64,000 nt of DNA from an uncultured Oscillospiraceae bacterium (GCA_900542145.1 UQMF01000007.1:1-64000), one strand, 5' to 3'; shown: positions 25,353-35,166, counted from the first letter of the stretch. Program-made: numbers and translations. Notes: generated by a model from the letters alone, not told the origin.

Positions 25353-25900
25353 GTTACACAGTTCCAGAGTGCTTCATGGCTGCTTTTGCCGCGGGACTCA
25401 TGTTCTCGCTGGTCTACGAGGCGCTGCGCATTGTCCGGGTGGTATTTCCTTTCAGGATCGTGGTTTTCGTGTGCGACGTGGTATTCTTCCTGCTGGCGGC
25501 GCTGGCTGTCACGCGGCTTTCCATGGCGCTGGGCGACCATATCCGCTGGTCCACTGTGTTCGGTTTCGGAGCCGGTATTTTCGCCTACATCAATACCCTG
25601 GGACGACTGCTGAATCTGCTGGAAAACGCCGTCGCAAATGCAGTCCGGACTGCGCTGTCAGCTGTTTTCAATACAGTCCGCAGAATTGCGTCAAAGTTTT
25701 TTGGAATAATTGCACATACGGCGTCTGATGTATTTGGGAAAATCAACAAAATTCACTTATCTTATGTGAAAAAGCACCGCAAACCCTTGCAAAAGTCCCA
25801 TGAAATAGTGTATAATAAAGAAAGTCTTGAAGATAATAGTGGGGGAAGTGAAACAGGTCATGTCATTAAAGCTCAGGTCAGACGAGGCATCAATACCTAG
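25349..25900 (+). CDS. yabQ: Spore cortex biosynthesis protein YabQ
   Basis: 183 aa with a GTG start overlapping yabP. Three to four membrane segments in residues 5-100 (AAFAAGLMFSLVYEALRIVR, VVFVCDVVFFLLAALAV, FGFGAGIFAYI), then a basic cytoplasmic tail, as in YabQ. Membrane-bound and required for cortex assembly in B. subtilis. Its 3' end overlaps divIC and contains the divIC promoter. Confidence 0.82.
   Translation: MSYTVPECFMAAFAAGLMFSLVYEALRIVRVVFPFRIVVFVCDVVFFLLAALAVTRLSMALGDHIRWSTVFGFGAGIFAYINTLGRLLNLLENAVANAVRTALSAVFNTVRRIASKFFGIIAHTASDVFGKINKIHLSYVKKHRKPLQKSHEIVYNKESLEDNSGGSETGHVIKAQVRRGINT
25787..25816 (+). promoter_or_regulatory. Internal promoter of divIC within yabQ
   Basis: TTGCAA, 18 bp, TATAAT, 44 bp before the divIC ATG. 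It would allow vegetative expression of the cell-division gene apart from the sporulation genes. Confidence 0.65.
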
Positions 25901-26192
25901 ACGCCGCAGCGGATTTGTCCGCGTTGCTGCATTCTCGGCTTTCATTATCATCGGTCTGTTCGTTGTGGTTTCCATCGTTTCCTCCAATATGAAGATAAAC
26001 GACTACCAGAAGCAGTACGACGACCTTGTCGCCCAGACCGAGGCGGTGGAGGATTCCAACGACGAGATCCGCCGCTATCTCGACGAGGACGCGGATATGA
26101 GCGAATACATCGAGAACATGGCACGGGACAAGCTGGATTTCGCGCGTCCTGACGAAAGAGTATACTACATCGTTCCGGATTCCGGAAACTGA
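25860..26192 (+). CDS. divIC: Septum formation initiator DivIC/FtsB family
   Basis: 110 aa from ATG 25860. Basic N-terminus, one membrane segment (about 22-42), then an extracellular coiled coil (KINDYQKQYDDLVAQTEAVEDSNDEIRRYLDE) and the family ending MARDKLDFARPDERVYYIVP. Bitopic divisome protein. It overlaps the end of yabQ; an alternative TTG start at 25827 is possible but less likely. Terminator follows. Confidence 0.85.
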   Translation: MSLKLRSDEASIPRRRSGFVRVAAFSAFIIIGLFVVVSIVSSNMKINDYQKQYDDLVAQTEAVEDSNDEIRRYLDEDADMSEYIENMARDKLDFARPDERVYYIVPDSGN

Positions 26193-26219
26193 AGCGCTGC
26201 GTCACTGCGGCGCTTTTTT
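26193..26219 (+). terminator. Terminator after divIC
   Basis: Stem AGCGCTGC / GCGGCGCT with GU pairs, then TTTTTT. Confidence 0.75.
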
Positions 26220-26233
26220 ATTTCTCCGGGCGA

Positions 26234-26262
26234 TTGACAAATTATGTTATATGGTATATAAT
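26234..26262 (+). promoter_or_regulatory. Promoter of cardiolipin synthase gene
   Basis: TTGACA, 17 bp, TATAAT. Confidence 0.88.
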
Positions 26263-26293
26263 AATCGTACAACCAATCGCAAAAGGAGATATT

Positions 26294-27841
26294 ATGCATG
26301 TTCTGACAAAGATCCTGAAAAAGGTGTTCAACCGCACCGTTGTGTGCATTCTTGGGATCATAATTCAGGTGACCTACCTTATATTCATATTTCTGACATT
26401 CGGCACGCTGTATACCTATTCCTATCTGATTTTCCTGGGAGCAGGCGCCGCACTGTCGCTGTATATCTACAATACCGACATCAACCCAACCTACAAGATG
26501 GCGTGGATGTTCGTGATTCTCTCGTTCCCCATCTTCGGCGTGATGTTCTTTATCTTCTTCGGCAACATACACTCCGGCGACCGTATCCGCAAGCGCATGA
26601 TGCAATACAACGACGAGGCAAGGCTGCTGCTTCCGCAGGACAACAAGATCATCAACCGGCTGCACTGGGACAACTATGCGGCGGAAAAGCAGGCGAAATA
26701 CCTCTACAACTACGCGGGATACCCCGTGTTCACAAATACCAGCACCAAGTACTTCCCCGGCGGCGAGGAGAAATTCTCCGAGATGATAGAGCAGCTGGAA
26801 AAGGCGCGCCGCTTCATCTTCCTGGAATACTTCATCATCGCCGAGGGACTGATGTGGGGGACTATCCTGGACATCCTTGAACGCAAGGCAAGCGAGGGCG
26901 TGGACGTCCGACTGATATACGACGACATCGGCTGCCTGCTCACACTGCCCTACAAATACAACGAGGAGCTGGAGCGCCGCGGTATAAAGTGCTGCGTGTT
27001 CAATCAGTTCCGCCCGGTATGGTCCGCAAAAATGAACAACCGCGACCACCGCAAGATACTTGTGATTGACGGGCACACCGCGTTCACCGGAGGAATCAAC
27101 CTCGCCGATGAATACATCAACGAAAAGCAGAAGTACGGCAGGTGGAAGGACAGCGCCGTAATGCTCCAGGGAGAGGGCGTGTGGAGCTTCACGGTAATGT
27201 TCCTTTCCATGTGGAACTACCTCACCAGAAACCACATGGAGGACATCGACAAGTACCGCCCTATCCCGGACGAGATTGCGGATTTCCACGACGAGGGCGT
27301 GGTCGTACCCTTCACTGACAGCCCCCTGGACGAGGAGCCGGTGGGCGAAAACGTGTACCTCAACATCATCAACAGCGCCGAGGACTATGTCTACATCACC
27401 ACGCCCTACCTCATCATCGACAACGAAATGCAGACGGCGCTAATCCTCGCCGCCAAGAGCGGAGTGGACGTGCGGATAATCACGCCGCATATTCCCGACA
27501 AGAAAGCTGTGTTCGCAGTCACCCGGGCACACTACCGCAATCTGCTGCGATACGGCGTGAAGATCTACGAATACACCCCGGGATTCATTCACGCCAAGAA
27601 CTTCGTTTCGGACGACAAGGCTGCGGTCGTCGGCACGATAAATCTGGATTTCCGCAGTCTGTATCTCCACTTTGAATGCGCTGCGTGGATGTACAAATGC
27701 GACTGCATTTCCGACATCAAGCTGGACTACCTCGAAACCCTGCGGCAATGCCAGGAGATATCCTACTCCGACTGCCTGAATATAAGTATCTTCCGGCGTA
27801 TCGGGCGCGCAATACTCAGGCTGTTTGCGCCGATGATGTGA
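26294..27841 (+). CDS. cls: Cardiolipin synthase
   Basis: 515 aa from ATG 26294 (AAAGGAG upstream). Two N-terminal membrane segments, the PLDc_N region (YKMAWMFVILSFPIFGVMFFIFFG), then two phospholipase-D motifs: HRKILVIDGHTAFTGG and HAKNFVSDDKAAVVGTINLD. Joins two phosphatidylglycerols, or PG and CDP-DAG, into cardiolipin at the membrane. Monocistronic. Confidence 0.93.
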   Translation: MHVLTKILKKVFNRTVVCILGIIIQVTYLIFIFLTFGTLYTYSYLIFLGAGAALSLYIYNTDINPTYKMAWMFVILSFPIFGVMFFIFFGNIHSGDRIRKRMMQYNDEARLLLPQDNKIINRLHWDNYAAEKQAKYLYNYAGYPVFTNTSTKYFPGGEEKFSEMIEQLEKARRFIFLEYFIIAEGLMWGTILDILERKASEGVDVRLIYDDIGCLLTLPYKYNEELERRGIKCCVFNQFRPVWSAKMNNRDHRKILVIDGHTAFTGGINLADEYINEKQKYGRWKDSAVMLQGEGVWSFTVMFLSMWNYLTRNHMEDIDKYRPIPDEIADFHDEGVVVPFTDSPLDEEPVGENVYLNIINSAEDYVYITTPYLIIDNEMQTALILAAKSGVDVRIITPHIPDKKAVFAVTRAHYRNLLRYGVKIYEYTPGFIHAKNFVSDDKAAVVGTINLDFRSLYLHFECAAWMYKCDCISDIKLDYLETLRQCQEISYSDCLNISIFRRIGRAILRLFAPMM

Positions 27842-27842
27842 A

Positions 27843-27876
27843 AAAACGGACGGGTCCGTCATGACTCGTCCGTTTT
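27843..27876. terminator. Bidirectional terminator between cls and solute-binding protein gene
   Basis: 10-bp perfect arms AAAACGGACG / CGTCCGTTTT; T runs on both strands. Confidence 0.85.
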
Positions 27877-27878
27877 AT

Positions 27879-29183
27879 TTATCCATGCAGTGCGCTCCGG
27901 GAATATCCTTCTGCGATAGCTGCGTTGGCGTCCGCGTCAAGCTCGGCAGCAACCTCGGCAGCGGTCTTTCTGCCGCTCACAAGATCGCGCATGCGCTTGT
28001 AAAACACGCTGCGCACCCCAAGCCAGTTGGGATTCCCTCCGGTGAAATTCACCGTCGTGCCGGCGTTGTCGATGTATTTCTTCACGGACGCCATATGCGC
28101 GGGATACTTCTCGCGCGTCTTTCGGCTGCATGGGATTGCGGCGGTGGAATAGTCCAGGAAATCCGATTCATAGATGTACTCCACCAAGGCTTTTGCCGCC
28201 CGGAGTCTCTCCGGGTCGCCGTTGTCGAACACCTCGAATCCTGTCAGGAAGCTTGTGCTGCAGCCCCCGTCCGGCGAAGGAAAATTCACCAGACCGTAGT
28301 CCATGTCGAAGCTTTCCTCCAGCAGAGCACTTGCGGGAAATATCGCCAGCTGACCGTTCAAAAACATGTCGTAATTGGACATCAGGTTTATCTCCCCGGC
28401 ATTCTCCGGCATGTACCGCCTGTCCACGCAGTCCTTTATCCACTGCAGCCCGGCGATTCCCTGCACAGTTTCCAGGCTGAATCTCATTTCCTCGTCAAAG
28501 ATGCTGCTTCCCATGGATCGTATATAGCACATGACGTGCGCGTCCCCCTGGCTATCCAGTGCGCACATCATCAGCGGATAGGATGTATCCGGCATGCTTC
28601 CGCGCAGGGCGGCGAGAATCTCCTCCCATTCGTCAGTAGTCCATGACTGTATTGCCGCAGTGCTTCCGATGTATTCATCCAGCCCGGCTTTACGGAACAG
28701 CTCCTTGTTGTACGCAAGCACATTCTGACGATAGAAATATGGAATCATGTACGTCCTGCCGTCAAGTATGCTCTGCTCCCAGAACACATCGTCAATGTCG
28801 CTGCGCAGTTCGCCTGAAATAATATCGTCCAGCGGAACCACCCGTCCGGAATGAATATGAGTTTCCATCGCGTAATAGTCGTTCAGCAGCACATCGGCTG
28901 CATTCCCGGTGTCATAGCAGTCGTCATTGTTCTCGATCTCTTTTGCATTCTCGTAAATGATCACATTGACCGTGACGTCAGCGTCCATGTAGTATTCGGA
29001 AAACGAGCTGCCAATCTTGTTCAGCAGTTCATAGAAGCCTGTCACGCTATCGTCGACAGCCGAAGTCCGGAATGGGAGCGCCGGGGATTTCAGCGTCAGA
29101 GTGACGGAATTACGCATTCGACGGCAGCCTGGAATCATGAGCATAAACCCAGCAATTATCAGTGCGGCTATCTTCCTTATCAT
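27879..29183 (-). CDS. Extracellular solute-binding lipoprotein coupled to sensor kinase
   Basis: 434 aa. Lipoprotein signal with lipobox IPGC (Cys about residue 20). The body is like family 1 (sugar) solute-binding proteins: DVLLNDYYAMETHIHSGRVVPLDD, YMIPYFYRQNVLAYNKELFRKAGLDE, WTTDEWEEILAAL. Its ATG overlaps the stop of the hybrid kinase by 4 bp and no ABC permease or ATPase is near, so it probably presents a ligand to the kinase and does not serve import. This is inferred from context. Confidence 0.8.
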   Translation of the reverse strand: MIRKIAALIIAGFMLMIPGCRRMRNSVTLTLKSPALPFRTSAVDDSVTGFYELLNKIGSSFSEYYMDADVTVNVIIYENAKEIENNDDCYDTGNAADVLLNDYYAMETHIHSGRVVPLDDIISGELRSDIDDVFWEQSILDGRTYMIPYFYRQNVLAYNKELFRKAGLDEYIGSTAAIQSWTTDEWEEILAALRGSMPDTSYPLMMCALDSQGDAHVMCYIRSMGSSIFDEEMRFSLETVQGIAGLQWIKDCVDRRYMPENAGEINLMSNYDMFLNGQLAIFPASALLEESFDMDYGLVNFPSPDGGCSTSFLTGFEVFDNGDPERLRAAKALVEYIYESDFLDYSTAAIPCSRKTREKYPAHMASVKKYIDNAGTTVNFTGGNPNWLGVRSVFYKRMRDLVSGRKTAAEVAAELDADANAAIAEGYSRSALHG

Positions 29184-31753
29184 TGTGCGCTCCCTTCCTT
29201 AATCTGTCCGGATATCACCTGCAGCAGTTCTGATACGTCAAACGGTTTTGATATATAGGAATCCATTCCAGCAGCAAAAGCAGAATGCCTGTCCTCCGCA
29301 AACGCATTTGCAGTCATGGCGATTATCGGTACACTCGCCAGCGATCTGTCCCGGAATCCGCGTATCCGGCGCGTGGCTTCGTATCCGTCCATCTCCGGCA
29401 TCTGCACGTCCATGAGAATCACATCGAAATATCCGCTGCCGCTACGCGCCAGCAGTTCGCACGCTTCCCTGCCGTTTGCCGCAGTTTCCACCTCCATGCC
29501 CTCTAAGGTGAGTATCGACCGGCAAATGTGCATATTTACCTCGTTGTCCTCCGCCAGAAGCACCCGATGTCCGCCCAGCTTCAAGTCCGGCTTACTTTCG
29601 GGCGCTGGCATATTCCCGGAAAGCTTCAGCAGAAGCCGCCTGATATCCGACGGAAACACGGGCTTGCTCAGAAAACACGTTACAAAAGACATGTCCACTC
29701 CGCCGCTGATTATCTCCGGATCGTATACGGATACCACAACGATGCAGGCGTTCTTTCCTGCCTCCCGGCGGATCTGCTGCGCAGTGCGGATATCCCTGCC
29801 GCCCCGATGGCAGCCCACCAGGTAATAATCATATGGCTCCCCGGCAAAAAGAGCCTCCCCGGTTAACTTTACTGCCTCGTCACCGCAGGTGCAGCAGTCG
29901 CATTCAATCCCGTGCTTCTCAAGCATTCTGGCAATACTCCGGCAGGAGTCCCCGTTCTCATCGAACAGCAGTGCGCGTTTTGCGCCCACGTTTAATTCCG
30001 GCGCCTCGCCGCAGACCTCCTCCCGGATCTTTATCGGCAGGCTTACGACGAACTCCGTACCATGTCCCTTGGCGGTATTGCAGGTTATGGTGCCGTTCAT
30101 CATCTCAACCAGGCCGCGGATTATCGACAGCCCCAGCCCGGTGCCGGGAATACCGCTGACGGTAGAGGACTGCTCCCTGGTGAACGGTTCAAACATCGTT
30201 CCGAGGAAATCCTCGCTTATCCCTATGCCGTTATCCCGTATGCTGAACTCATATCTGCTCACATTGCCGACGGATTCCCCCTGGGTTATCCTGAAAAAGA
30301 TATGTCCGCCATCCGGCGTGAACTTTACCGCGTTGGAGGCAAGATTCAGAAGTATCTGCGTCAGATGCAGACGATCGCATACAACGTGCTCGTCCCTTAT
30401 ATTCTGCGTGTCAATGTAAAGCCGCAGCCCCTTTTCGTTCACCTGCGGCATGACCATGTTTATCACGCTGTGGAGCATTTCGCCCATATCCTCGTTATCG
30501 TCTTTCAGCGTCAGATTTCCGCTGTCTATGCGGCTCATGTCTAGCACGTCGTTCACGATACTCAGCAAATGCTTTGAGGTCTGCGATATCCTGTTCAGAT
30601 AATCTTTCACCATGTCGGAATTGCCAATGTGCCTGTCAGCAAGGTAAGTGAATCCAACGATGGCGTTTATCGGCGTGCGGATATCGTGGGACATGCTGTT
30701 CAGAAACCTCGTCTTGGCACTGCTGGACTGCTGCGCCAGCTTCAGAGCCGCTGACAGCTGACACCGATGCTCTTCTATCTCCGCAGCGCGATTTATTGCG
30801 CCTCGGGTGCGCAGCCAGATTATCAGCAGCGTTCCGGCAATTATTATCATCAGCAGTCCGGTTATGACGGAAAACACCTCGCGGCTCAGCGAAGAAAACA
30901 CGCTGCTTGGCACACGATACACAAAGTACCAGTCCAGAGGGTCCAGGCGGCATATGCGCATGATGTACTTCTTCCCATCAAGCGCCGCCGAAAAGGATAC
31001 GCCGTCCGTGGAATCGCGAAGCTCCCCCATCAGTTCGTCTATCGTTCTGCCGCCGTTGATATTCACCGACGACATTCTGGAGTAAAAGTTCCTGCGTTCC
31101 ATCACGCTGCCGTTCCGGTTCATGCTGACAATATAATCCCCATTGCTGTCGATAACGCTGCACGAGCCCTCGCCGCCGTAGCTCCGGAGCTTCAGTTCGG
31201 AATCCAGGGCACTGATATTTATTCTTTTCAACGCATACCGGAATGTTCTGCCGGAAAATTTCATGCCGTTTGTTCGGATCCCGATGAGCATGTATTCCTT
31301 TCTGCGCTCCATCACACTGTCTTTCTTCATGTCATATGTCACAGCGAATCTGTCGCCGTATCCGTTGACGGCATTTATGTAATCCTGAGTGGAGGATATC
31401 AGCCCGTCGCTCTGGAAACATACTCCGTCCTCGGTAATAAGCATCGTCAGGTCGTTGGAATACGGCAGATTCACCACCTGGAGGCAATTTATTACGTCCT
31501 TTTCGTCCTCTATCTTCATCTTATCAAAAGCGACGCTGATCTTCTCCAGGGACTCCCACTCGGCGTTTATCTCGTTCAGCAGCACTCTCTTGTCATGATC
31601 AGCCATATCCGTCATCGTTTCCATGCTGGTTTCCAGCAGAATTCTGTCGATGTGCACATAGGTCAGCACCGAAAGCACGATAAGGGAGAGCGTTATCGCC
31701 GTAAACGCAATGGCATACTTCAGCAAGGACTCCTTTTTTGTTTTCTCACTCAT
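29180..31753 (-). CDS. Hybrid sensor histidine kinase with pseudo-receiver and receiver
   Basis: 857 aa. TM1 12-32, a large extracytoplasmic sensor (35-285, dCache-like), TM2 about 292-314. HisKA has H356 in SMSHDIRTPINA; the ATPase domain has LNLASNAVKF, DNGIGIS and GTGLGLS. Residues 592-712 form a receiver-like domain in which the phospho-Asp position is Gly (YLVGCHRGG). Residues 729-850 form an intact receiver with D782 (LMDVQMPEMDG). No DNA-binding output is present. Own promoter upstream; the solute-binding gene is translated from the same message. Confidence 0.9.
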   Translation of the reverse strand: MSEKTKKESLLKYAIAFTAITLSLIVLSVLTYVHIDRILLETSMETMTDMADHDKRVLLNEINAEWESLEKISVAFDKMKIEDEKDVINCLQVVNLPYSNDLTMLITEDGVCFQSDGLISSTQDYINAVNGYGDRFAVTYDMKKDSVMERRKEYMLIGIRTNGMKFSGRTFRYALKRINISALDSELKLRSYGGEGSCSVIDSNGDYIVSMNRNGSVMERRNFYSRMSSVNINGGRTIDELMGELRDSTDGVSFSAALDGKKYIMRICRLDPLDWYFVYRVPSSVFSSLSREVFSVITGLLMIIIAGTLLIIWLRTRGAINRAAEIEEHRCQLSAALKLAQQSSSAKTRFLNSMSHDIRTPINAIVGFTYLADRHIGNSDMVKDYLNRISQTSKHLLSIVNDVLDMSRIDSGNLTLKDDNEDMGEMLHSVINMVMPQVNEKGLRLYIDTQNIRDEHVVCDRLHLTQILLNLASNAVKFTPDGGHIFFRITQGESVGNVSRYEFSIRDNGIGISEDFLGTMFEPFTREQSSTVSGIPGTGLGLSIIRGLVEMMNGTITCNTAKGHGTEFVVSLPIKIREEVCGEAPELNVGAKRALLFDENGDSCRSIARMLEKHGIECDCCTCGDEAVKLTGEALFAGEPYDYYLVGCHRGGRDIRTAQQIRREAGKNACIVVVSVYDPEIISGGVDMSFVTCFLSKPVFPSDIRRLLLKLSGNMPAPESKPDLKLGGHRVLLAEDNEVNMHICRSILTLEGMEVETAANGREACELLARSGSGYFDVILMDVQMPEMDGYEATRRIRGFRDRSLASVPIIAMTANAFAEDRHSAFAAGMDSYISKPFDVSELLQVISGQIKEGSAQ

Positions 31754-31813
31754 AGTTTTCTTTCTCAGGATTAATGTTACGCGCCACGCAATGACATTGC
31801 TTGTTTATCAAAT

Positions 31814-31842
31814 ATTATAGCATAAAAAATTCCATATTTCAA
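31814..31842 (-). promoter_or_regulatory. Promoter of hybrid kinase operon
   Basis: On the minus strand: TTGAAA, 17 bp, TATAAT. Confidence 0.8.
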
Positions 31843-31915
31843 GAGATTTTTGAAATAAATTGCAGAATTTGTGTAATAAATAATCTGGTATTATGATTTA
31901 ATATATTTCTGAGCA

Positions 31916-31943
31916 TTGAAATATATCCAATTCTGGGTATAAT
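31916..31943 (+). promoter_or_regulatory. Promoter of pdxST
   Basis: TTGAAA, 16 bp, TATAAT, about 50 bp before pdxS; divergent from the kinase promoter. Confidence 0.78.
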
Positions 31944-31994
31944 AAAAAACAGCAGATAAACATTTCTGACGCTACCAGAAGGAGAACAAAAAAC

Positions 31995-32867
31995 ATGAAC
32001 GAAAGACTTGAACTCAACAAGAACCTCGCACAGATGCTCAAGGGCGGCGTAATTATGGACGTCACCACTCCCGAGCAGGCAAAGATCGCCGAAGCGGCAG
32101 GCGCATGCGCCGTAATGGCGCTGGAGCGCATTCCGGCAGATATCCGCGCAGCCGGCGGAGTTTCTAGAATGAGCGACCCCAGGATGATCAAGGGAATCCA
32201 GCAGGCGGTTTCAATACCCGTAATGGCAAAGTGCCGTATCGGTCACTTCGCAGAAGCACAGATACTCCAGGCTATCGAGATAGACTACATCGACGAGAGC
32301 GAAGTGCTTTCTCCCGCCGACGACAAATACCATATCGACAAGACCAAGTTTGACGTTCCGTTCGTATGCGGCGCCAAGGACCTCGGCGAGGCTCTCCGCC
32401 GTATAAACGAGGGCGCCTCCATGATACGCACCAAGGGCGAACCGGGTACCGGCGACGTAGTTCAGGCGGTACGCCACATGAGAATGATGCAGAGTGAGAT
32501 ACGCAGAATAGGCTCCATGGCAGAGGACGAGATGTACGAGGCAGCAAAGACCCTCGCAGTCCCCTATGAGCTGGTGAAGTACGTCCACGACAACCACAAG
32601 CTCCCGGTAGTCAACTTCGCGGCAGGCGGCGTTGCAACTCCGGCGGACGCTGCCCTGATGATGCAGCTCGGCGCCGAGGGCGTATTCGTAGGCTCCGGCA
32701 TATTCAAGTCCGGCAATCCGGAGAAGCGCGCTGCGGCTATCGTAAAGGCTGTCACGAACTTCACCGACGCCAAGCTGCTGGCGGACCTTTCCGAGGACCT
32801 CGGCGAGGCTATGGTCGGAATCAACGAGCAGGAGATCGCGCTGCTAATGGCGGAGCGTGGTAAATAA
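31995..32867 (+). CDS. pdxS: Pyridoxal 5'-phosphate synthase subunit PdxS
   Basis: 290 aa, full length. Makes PLP from ribose-5-phosphate, glyceraldehyde-3-phosphate and ammonia from PdxT. Motifs: GGVIMDVTTPEQAKIAEAAGACAVMALERIPADIRAAGGV.RMSDP (in pieces), AKCRIGHFAEAQIL, DESEVLSPADD, FVCGAKDLGEALRRI, GSGIFKS. GAAGGAG precedes the ATG. Overlaps pdxT by 1 bp. Confidence 0.97.
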   Translation: MNERLELNKNLAQMLKGGVIMDVTTPEQAKIAEAAGACAVMALERIPADIRAAGGVSRMSDPRMIKGIQQAVSIPVMAKCRIGHFAEAQILQAIEIDYIDESEVLSPADDKYHIDKTKFDVPFVCGAKDLGEALRRINEGASMIRTKGEPGTGDVVQAVRHMRMMQSEIRRIGSMAEDEMYEAAKTLAVPYELVKYVHDNHKLPVVNFAAGGVATPADAALMMQLGAEGVFVGSGIFKSGNPEKRAAAIVKAVTNFTDAKLLADLSEDLGEAMVGINEQEIALLMAERGK

Positions 32868-33454
32868 TGAGGATCGGAGTACTTGCGCTCCAGGGCGCAT
32901 TCATTGAGCACGAAAAAATACTCCGGGATCTTGGCGCGGACTGCTTTGAGATCCGGCAGCTGCGCGATATTTCCGGGCAGATCGACGGAATCGTAATACC
33001 CGGCGGCGAAAGCACCGTCCAGGGGAAACTCCTCCGGGAGCTTGGTATAATGGAGCCGCTCAGGAAGATGATACGCAACGGGCTGCCGGTTTTCGGCACC
33101 TGCGCCGGGCTGATACTGCTCGCAAAATCCATCGACGGAGGAGAGCCGCCCCACCTGGCGGTCATGGATATCACCGCAAAGCGCAATGCCTACGGCAGAC
33201 AGCTGGGTAGCTTCTCCACCGAAGGGGAATTCCAGGGGATAGGGAGGATACCGATGACGTTCATCAGGGCGCCCTACATCAGCTCCGCCGACGGGGCTGA
33301 GATCCTCGCCGCCGTGGACGGAAAGTCAGTCGCTGCAAGGCAGGGCAACATACTCGTGACCGCATTCCACCCGGAGCTTACCTCCGACGCACGGGTGCAC
33401 GGATACTTTCTGGATATGGTCAGGGCTGCGGAAGAACGCTCCGCCGCCGTCTGA
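32867..33454 (+). CDS. pdxT: Pyridoxal 5'-phosphate synthase glutaminase subunit PdxT
   Basis: 195 aa class I glutaminase. Motifs: VLALQGAFIEHEKIL, GIVIPGGESTVQGKLL, nucleophile Cys in FGTCAGLILLA, and catalytic His/Glu in AFHPELTSD. Supplies ammonia to PdxS. Starts in the TAATG overlap with pdxS. Confidence 0.96.
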   Translation: MRIGVLALQGAFIEHEKILRDLGADCFEIRQLRDISGQIDGIVIPGGESTVQGKLLRELGIMEPLRKMIRNGLPVFGTCAGLILLAKSIDGGEPPHLAVMDITAKRNAYGRQLGSFSTEGEFQGIGRIPMTFIRAPYISSADGAEILAAVDGKSVAARQGNILVTAFHPELTSDARVHGYFLDMVRAAEERSAAV

Positions 33455-33464
33455 TACGAAAATC

Positions 33465-33493
33465 ACCGCCAGTCGCTAAGGACTGGCGGTTTT
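33465..33493. terminator. Terminator between pdxT and chemoreceptor gene
   Basis: 10-bp perfect stem ACCGCCAGTC / GACTGGCGGT, then TTTTG; serves pdxT and possibly the convergent gene. Confidence 0.82.
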
Positions 33494-33510
33494 GCTTTAT
33501 TAACACGTGT

Positions 33511-35166
33511 TCACAGGCGGAATCTTCCAACAAGACCCTTGAGCGTTTCTGCCTGTCCGGAGAGCTCCTCCGCGGACGCAGCGCTCTGCTCGGCGGTGGC
33601 GGAATTGGACTGCACGACCCCTGATATCTTCGTGATATCCGCATGGATTTGCTCCACCATATCGCGCTGGTGCGCGCAGGATTCCGTAATTCCCTCGACG
33701 ATCTGCCTGACGGACATGGTGTATTCGTTCAGCGTGATCATCGCGTCCGCGGTCTGCTCTGTTATTCCGGCGCCATTGTTCACCGCGCTCACTGAGCTTT
33801 CGATGAGCCGCGTTGTATCTCCGACTGCCTCCGCGGATTTGCCGGCAAGGTTCCTTACCTCGTCCGCAACTACGGCGAAGCCCTTTCCTGCCTCGCCTGC
33901 CCTCGCAGCCTCGATCGCTGCGTTCAGCGCTAGAATGTTCGTCTGGAATGCTATGTCCTCGATGGTACCGATGATGTTGCTTATCTTATCGGAGGTAGCG
34001 TTTATCTCCTTCATCGCCTCGGTCATGGACTTCATTTTGCTGTTGACGCCTTCAACGAACTCGGAGGTCTTTGCCATAAGCTCCCGGGCGCTTTCACAGT
34101 TCTCGGCATTCTGCCGGATCTGCTTTTCTATGCTGTCAACATTCTGCGCCAGCGTTTCCACAGAAGCGCTCTGCTCCACAGTGCCCTGGGAAAGTATCTG
34201 CGCGCCTGCCGCCACCTGTCCGGAGCCGGAGCTCACCTGGTCCGCCGCCCTGTAAATATCGGAAATCACCTCGGAGAGCTTCTCCTTTATGGTGACAAGG
34301 CTTTCCGCCAGAGCGGAGAAATCCCCGGTGTAATACTGTCCGTTCTGCATTACGTCCACGGAAAGATTCTCGTCCGCAAGCTCGCTGAGAATACGCGCGA
34401 CGTCCGCCGTAGCATTCTTCAGCGAAGCGCTCATGTCAACGACCGCTGTCGCGATAGTCCCGACTTCATCAGGGCTGCCCGTGAGGTCACGGATCTCCTC
34501 GGCGGCATTCAGTTCAATACGCTCAAGCTTTTCAGCCGCCTTTTCCACCCTTTTCAGAGGGAGCATGAGGTTATGTACCACAAGGTACACCCACACCGTC
34601 AGAAACGCCATGCCGACAATAAAGAAGATGATCATCTTTATCCGGAGCGAAACTGCCGCCGCCATAAGTCCGGAATTGCTTTCGGACAGGATAAGCGCCA
34701 CCCCCTGCTGACCCACGGCAGCATACGCGGCGGTACGCTCGCCGCCGTCCCGGTAGTTTACGGTACCGGAGCTATTCCCGGAACCTAGCGCGCTGATTAT
34801 ATCCCGGACGTACTGCTCGTCAGCAACGGTATTTATCTTTCCGCTGTCCGGACTGAATACATATTCGCCAGTGCCTGCGTCCACAAGGCTGTACTCCGCG
34901 TCAACGAATCCGTCCAGCGGAAGGGATTTCAGCTCCTCTGCAATTCCGCTGGAATCCCCGGAGGACTGCATGTAATACCCGATCGTGCCAGCACTGCCCC
35001 TTGCGGTGGCTTCCAGATTGCCGACCGCATTCTGATACATGGAGGACGTCACAGAATTGTTTATCAGCAGAAAAAGGACGGAAAAAAATATCAGCTGTAT
35101 CACAAACAGCGTTACCGTTATTCTGAAATCCAGGCCAAACCTCTTGACCACTTTTTTGTTTTTCAT
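33511..35166 (-). CDS. Methyl-accepting chemotaxis protein
   Basis: 551 aa from ATG 35166 (GGAG upstream). TM1 about 12-32, an extracellular sensor of about 150 residues (Cache-like), TM2 about 185-207, HAMP, then the signalling hairpin with the hallmark EDIAFQTNILALNAAIEAARAGE.GKGFAVVADEVRNLA. Transmits ligand binding to CheA. No che or flagellar gene is near, so the chemosensory array must be encoded elsewhere. Confidence 0.93.
   Translation of the reverse strand: MKNKKVVKRFGLDFRITVTLFVIQLIFFSVLFLLINNSVTSSMYQNAVGNLEATARGSAGTIGYYMQSSGDSSGIAEELKSLPLDGFVDAEYSLVDAGTGEYVFSPDSGKINTVADEQYVRDIISALGSGNSSGTVNYRDGGERTAAYAAVGQQGVALILSESNSGLMAAAVSLRIKMIIFFIVGMAFLTVWVYLVVHNLMLPLKRVEKAAEKLERIELNAAEEIRDLTGSPDEVGTIATAVVDMSASLKNATADVARILSELADENLSVDVMQNGQYYTGDFSALAESLVTIKEKLSEVISDIYRAADQVSSGSGQVAAGAQILSQGTVEQSASVETLAQNVDSIEKQIRQNAENCESARELMAKTSEFVEGVNSKMKSMTEAMKEINATSDKISNIIGTIEDIAFQTNILALNAAIEAARAGEAGKGFAVVADEVRNLAGKSAEAVGDTTRLIESSVSAVNNGAGITEQTADAMITLNEYTMSVRQIVEGITESCAHQRDMVEQIHADITKISGVVQSNSATAEQSAASAEELSGQAETLKGLVGRFRL

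Noticed and set aside
26165..27289. 374-codon minus-strand frame opposite cls
   Set aside because: Antisense of a recognised enzyme, no own promoter or start signal.
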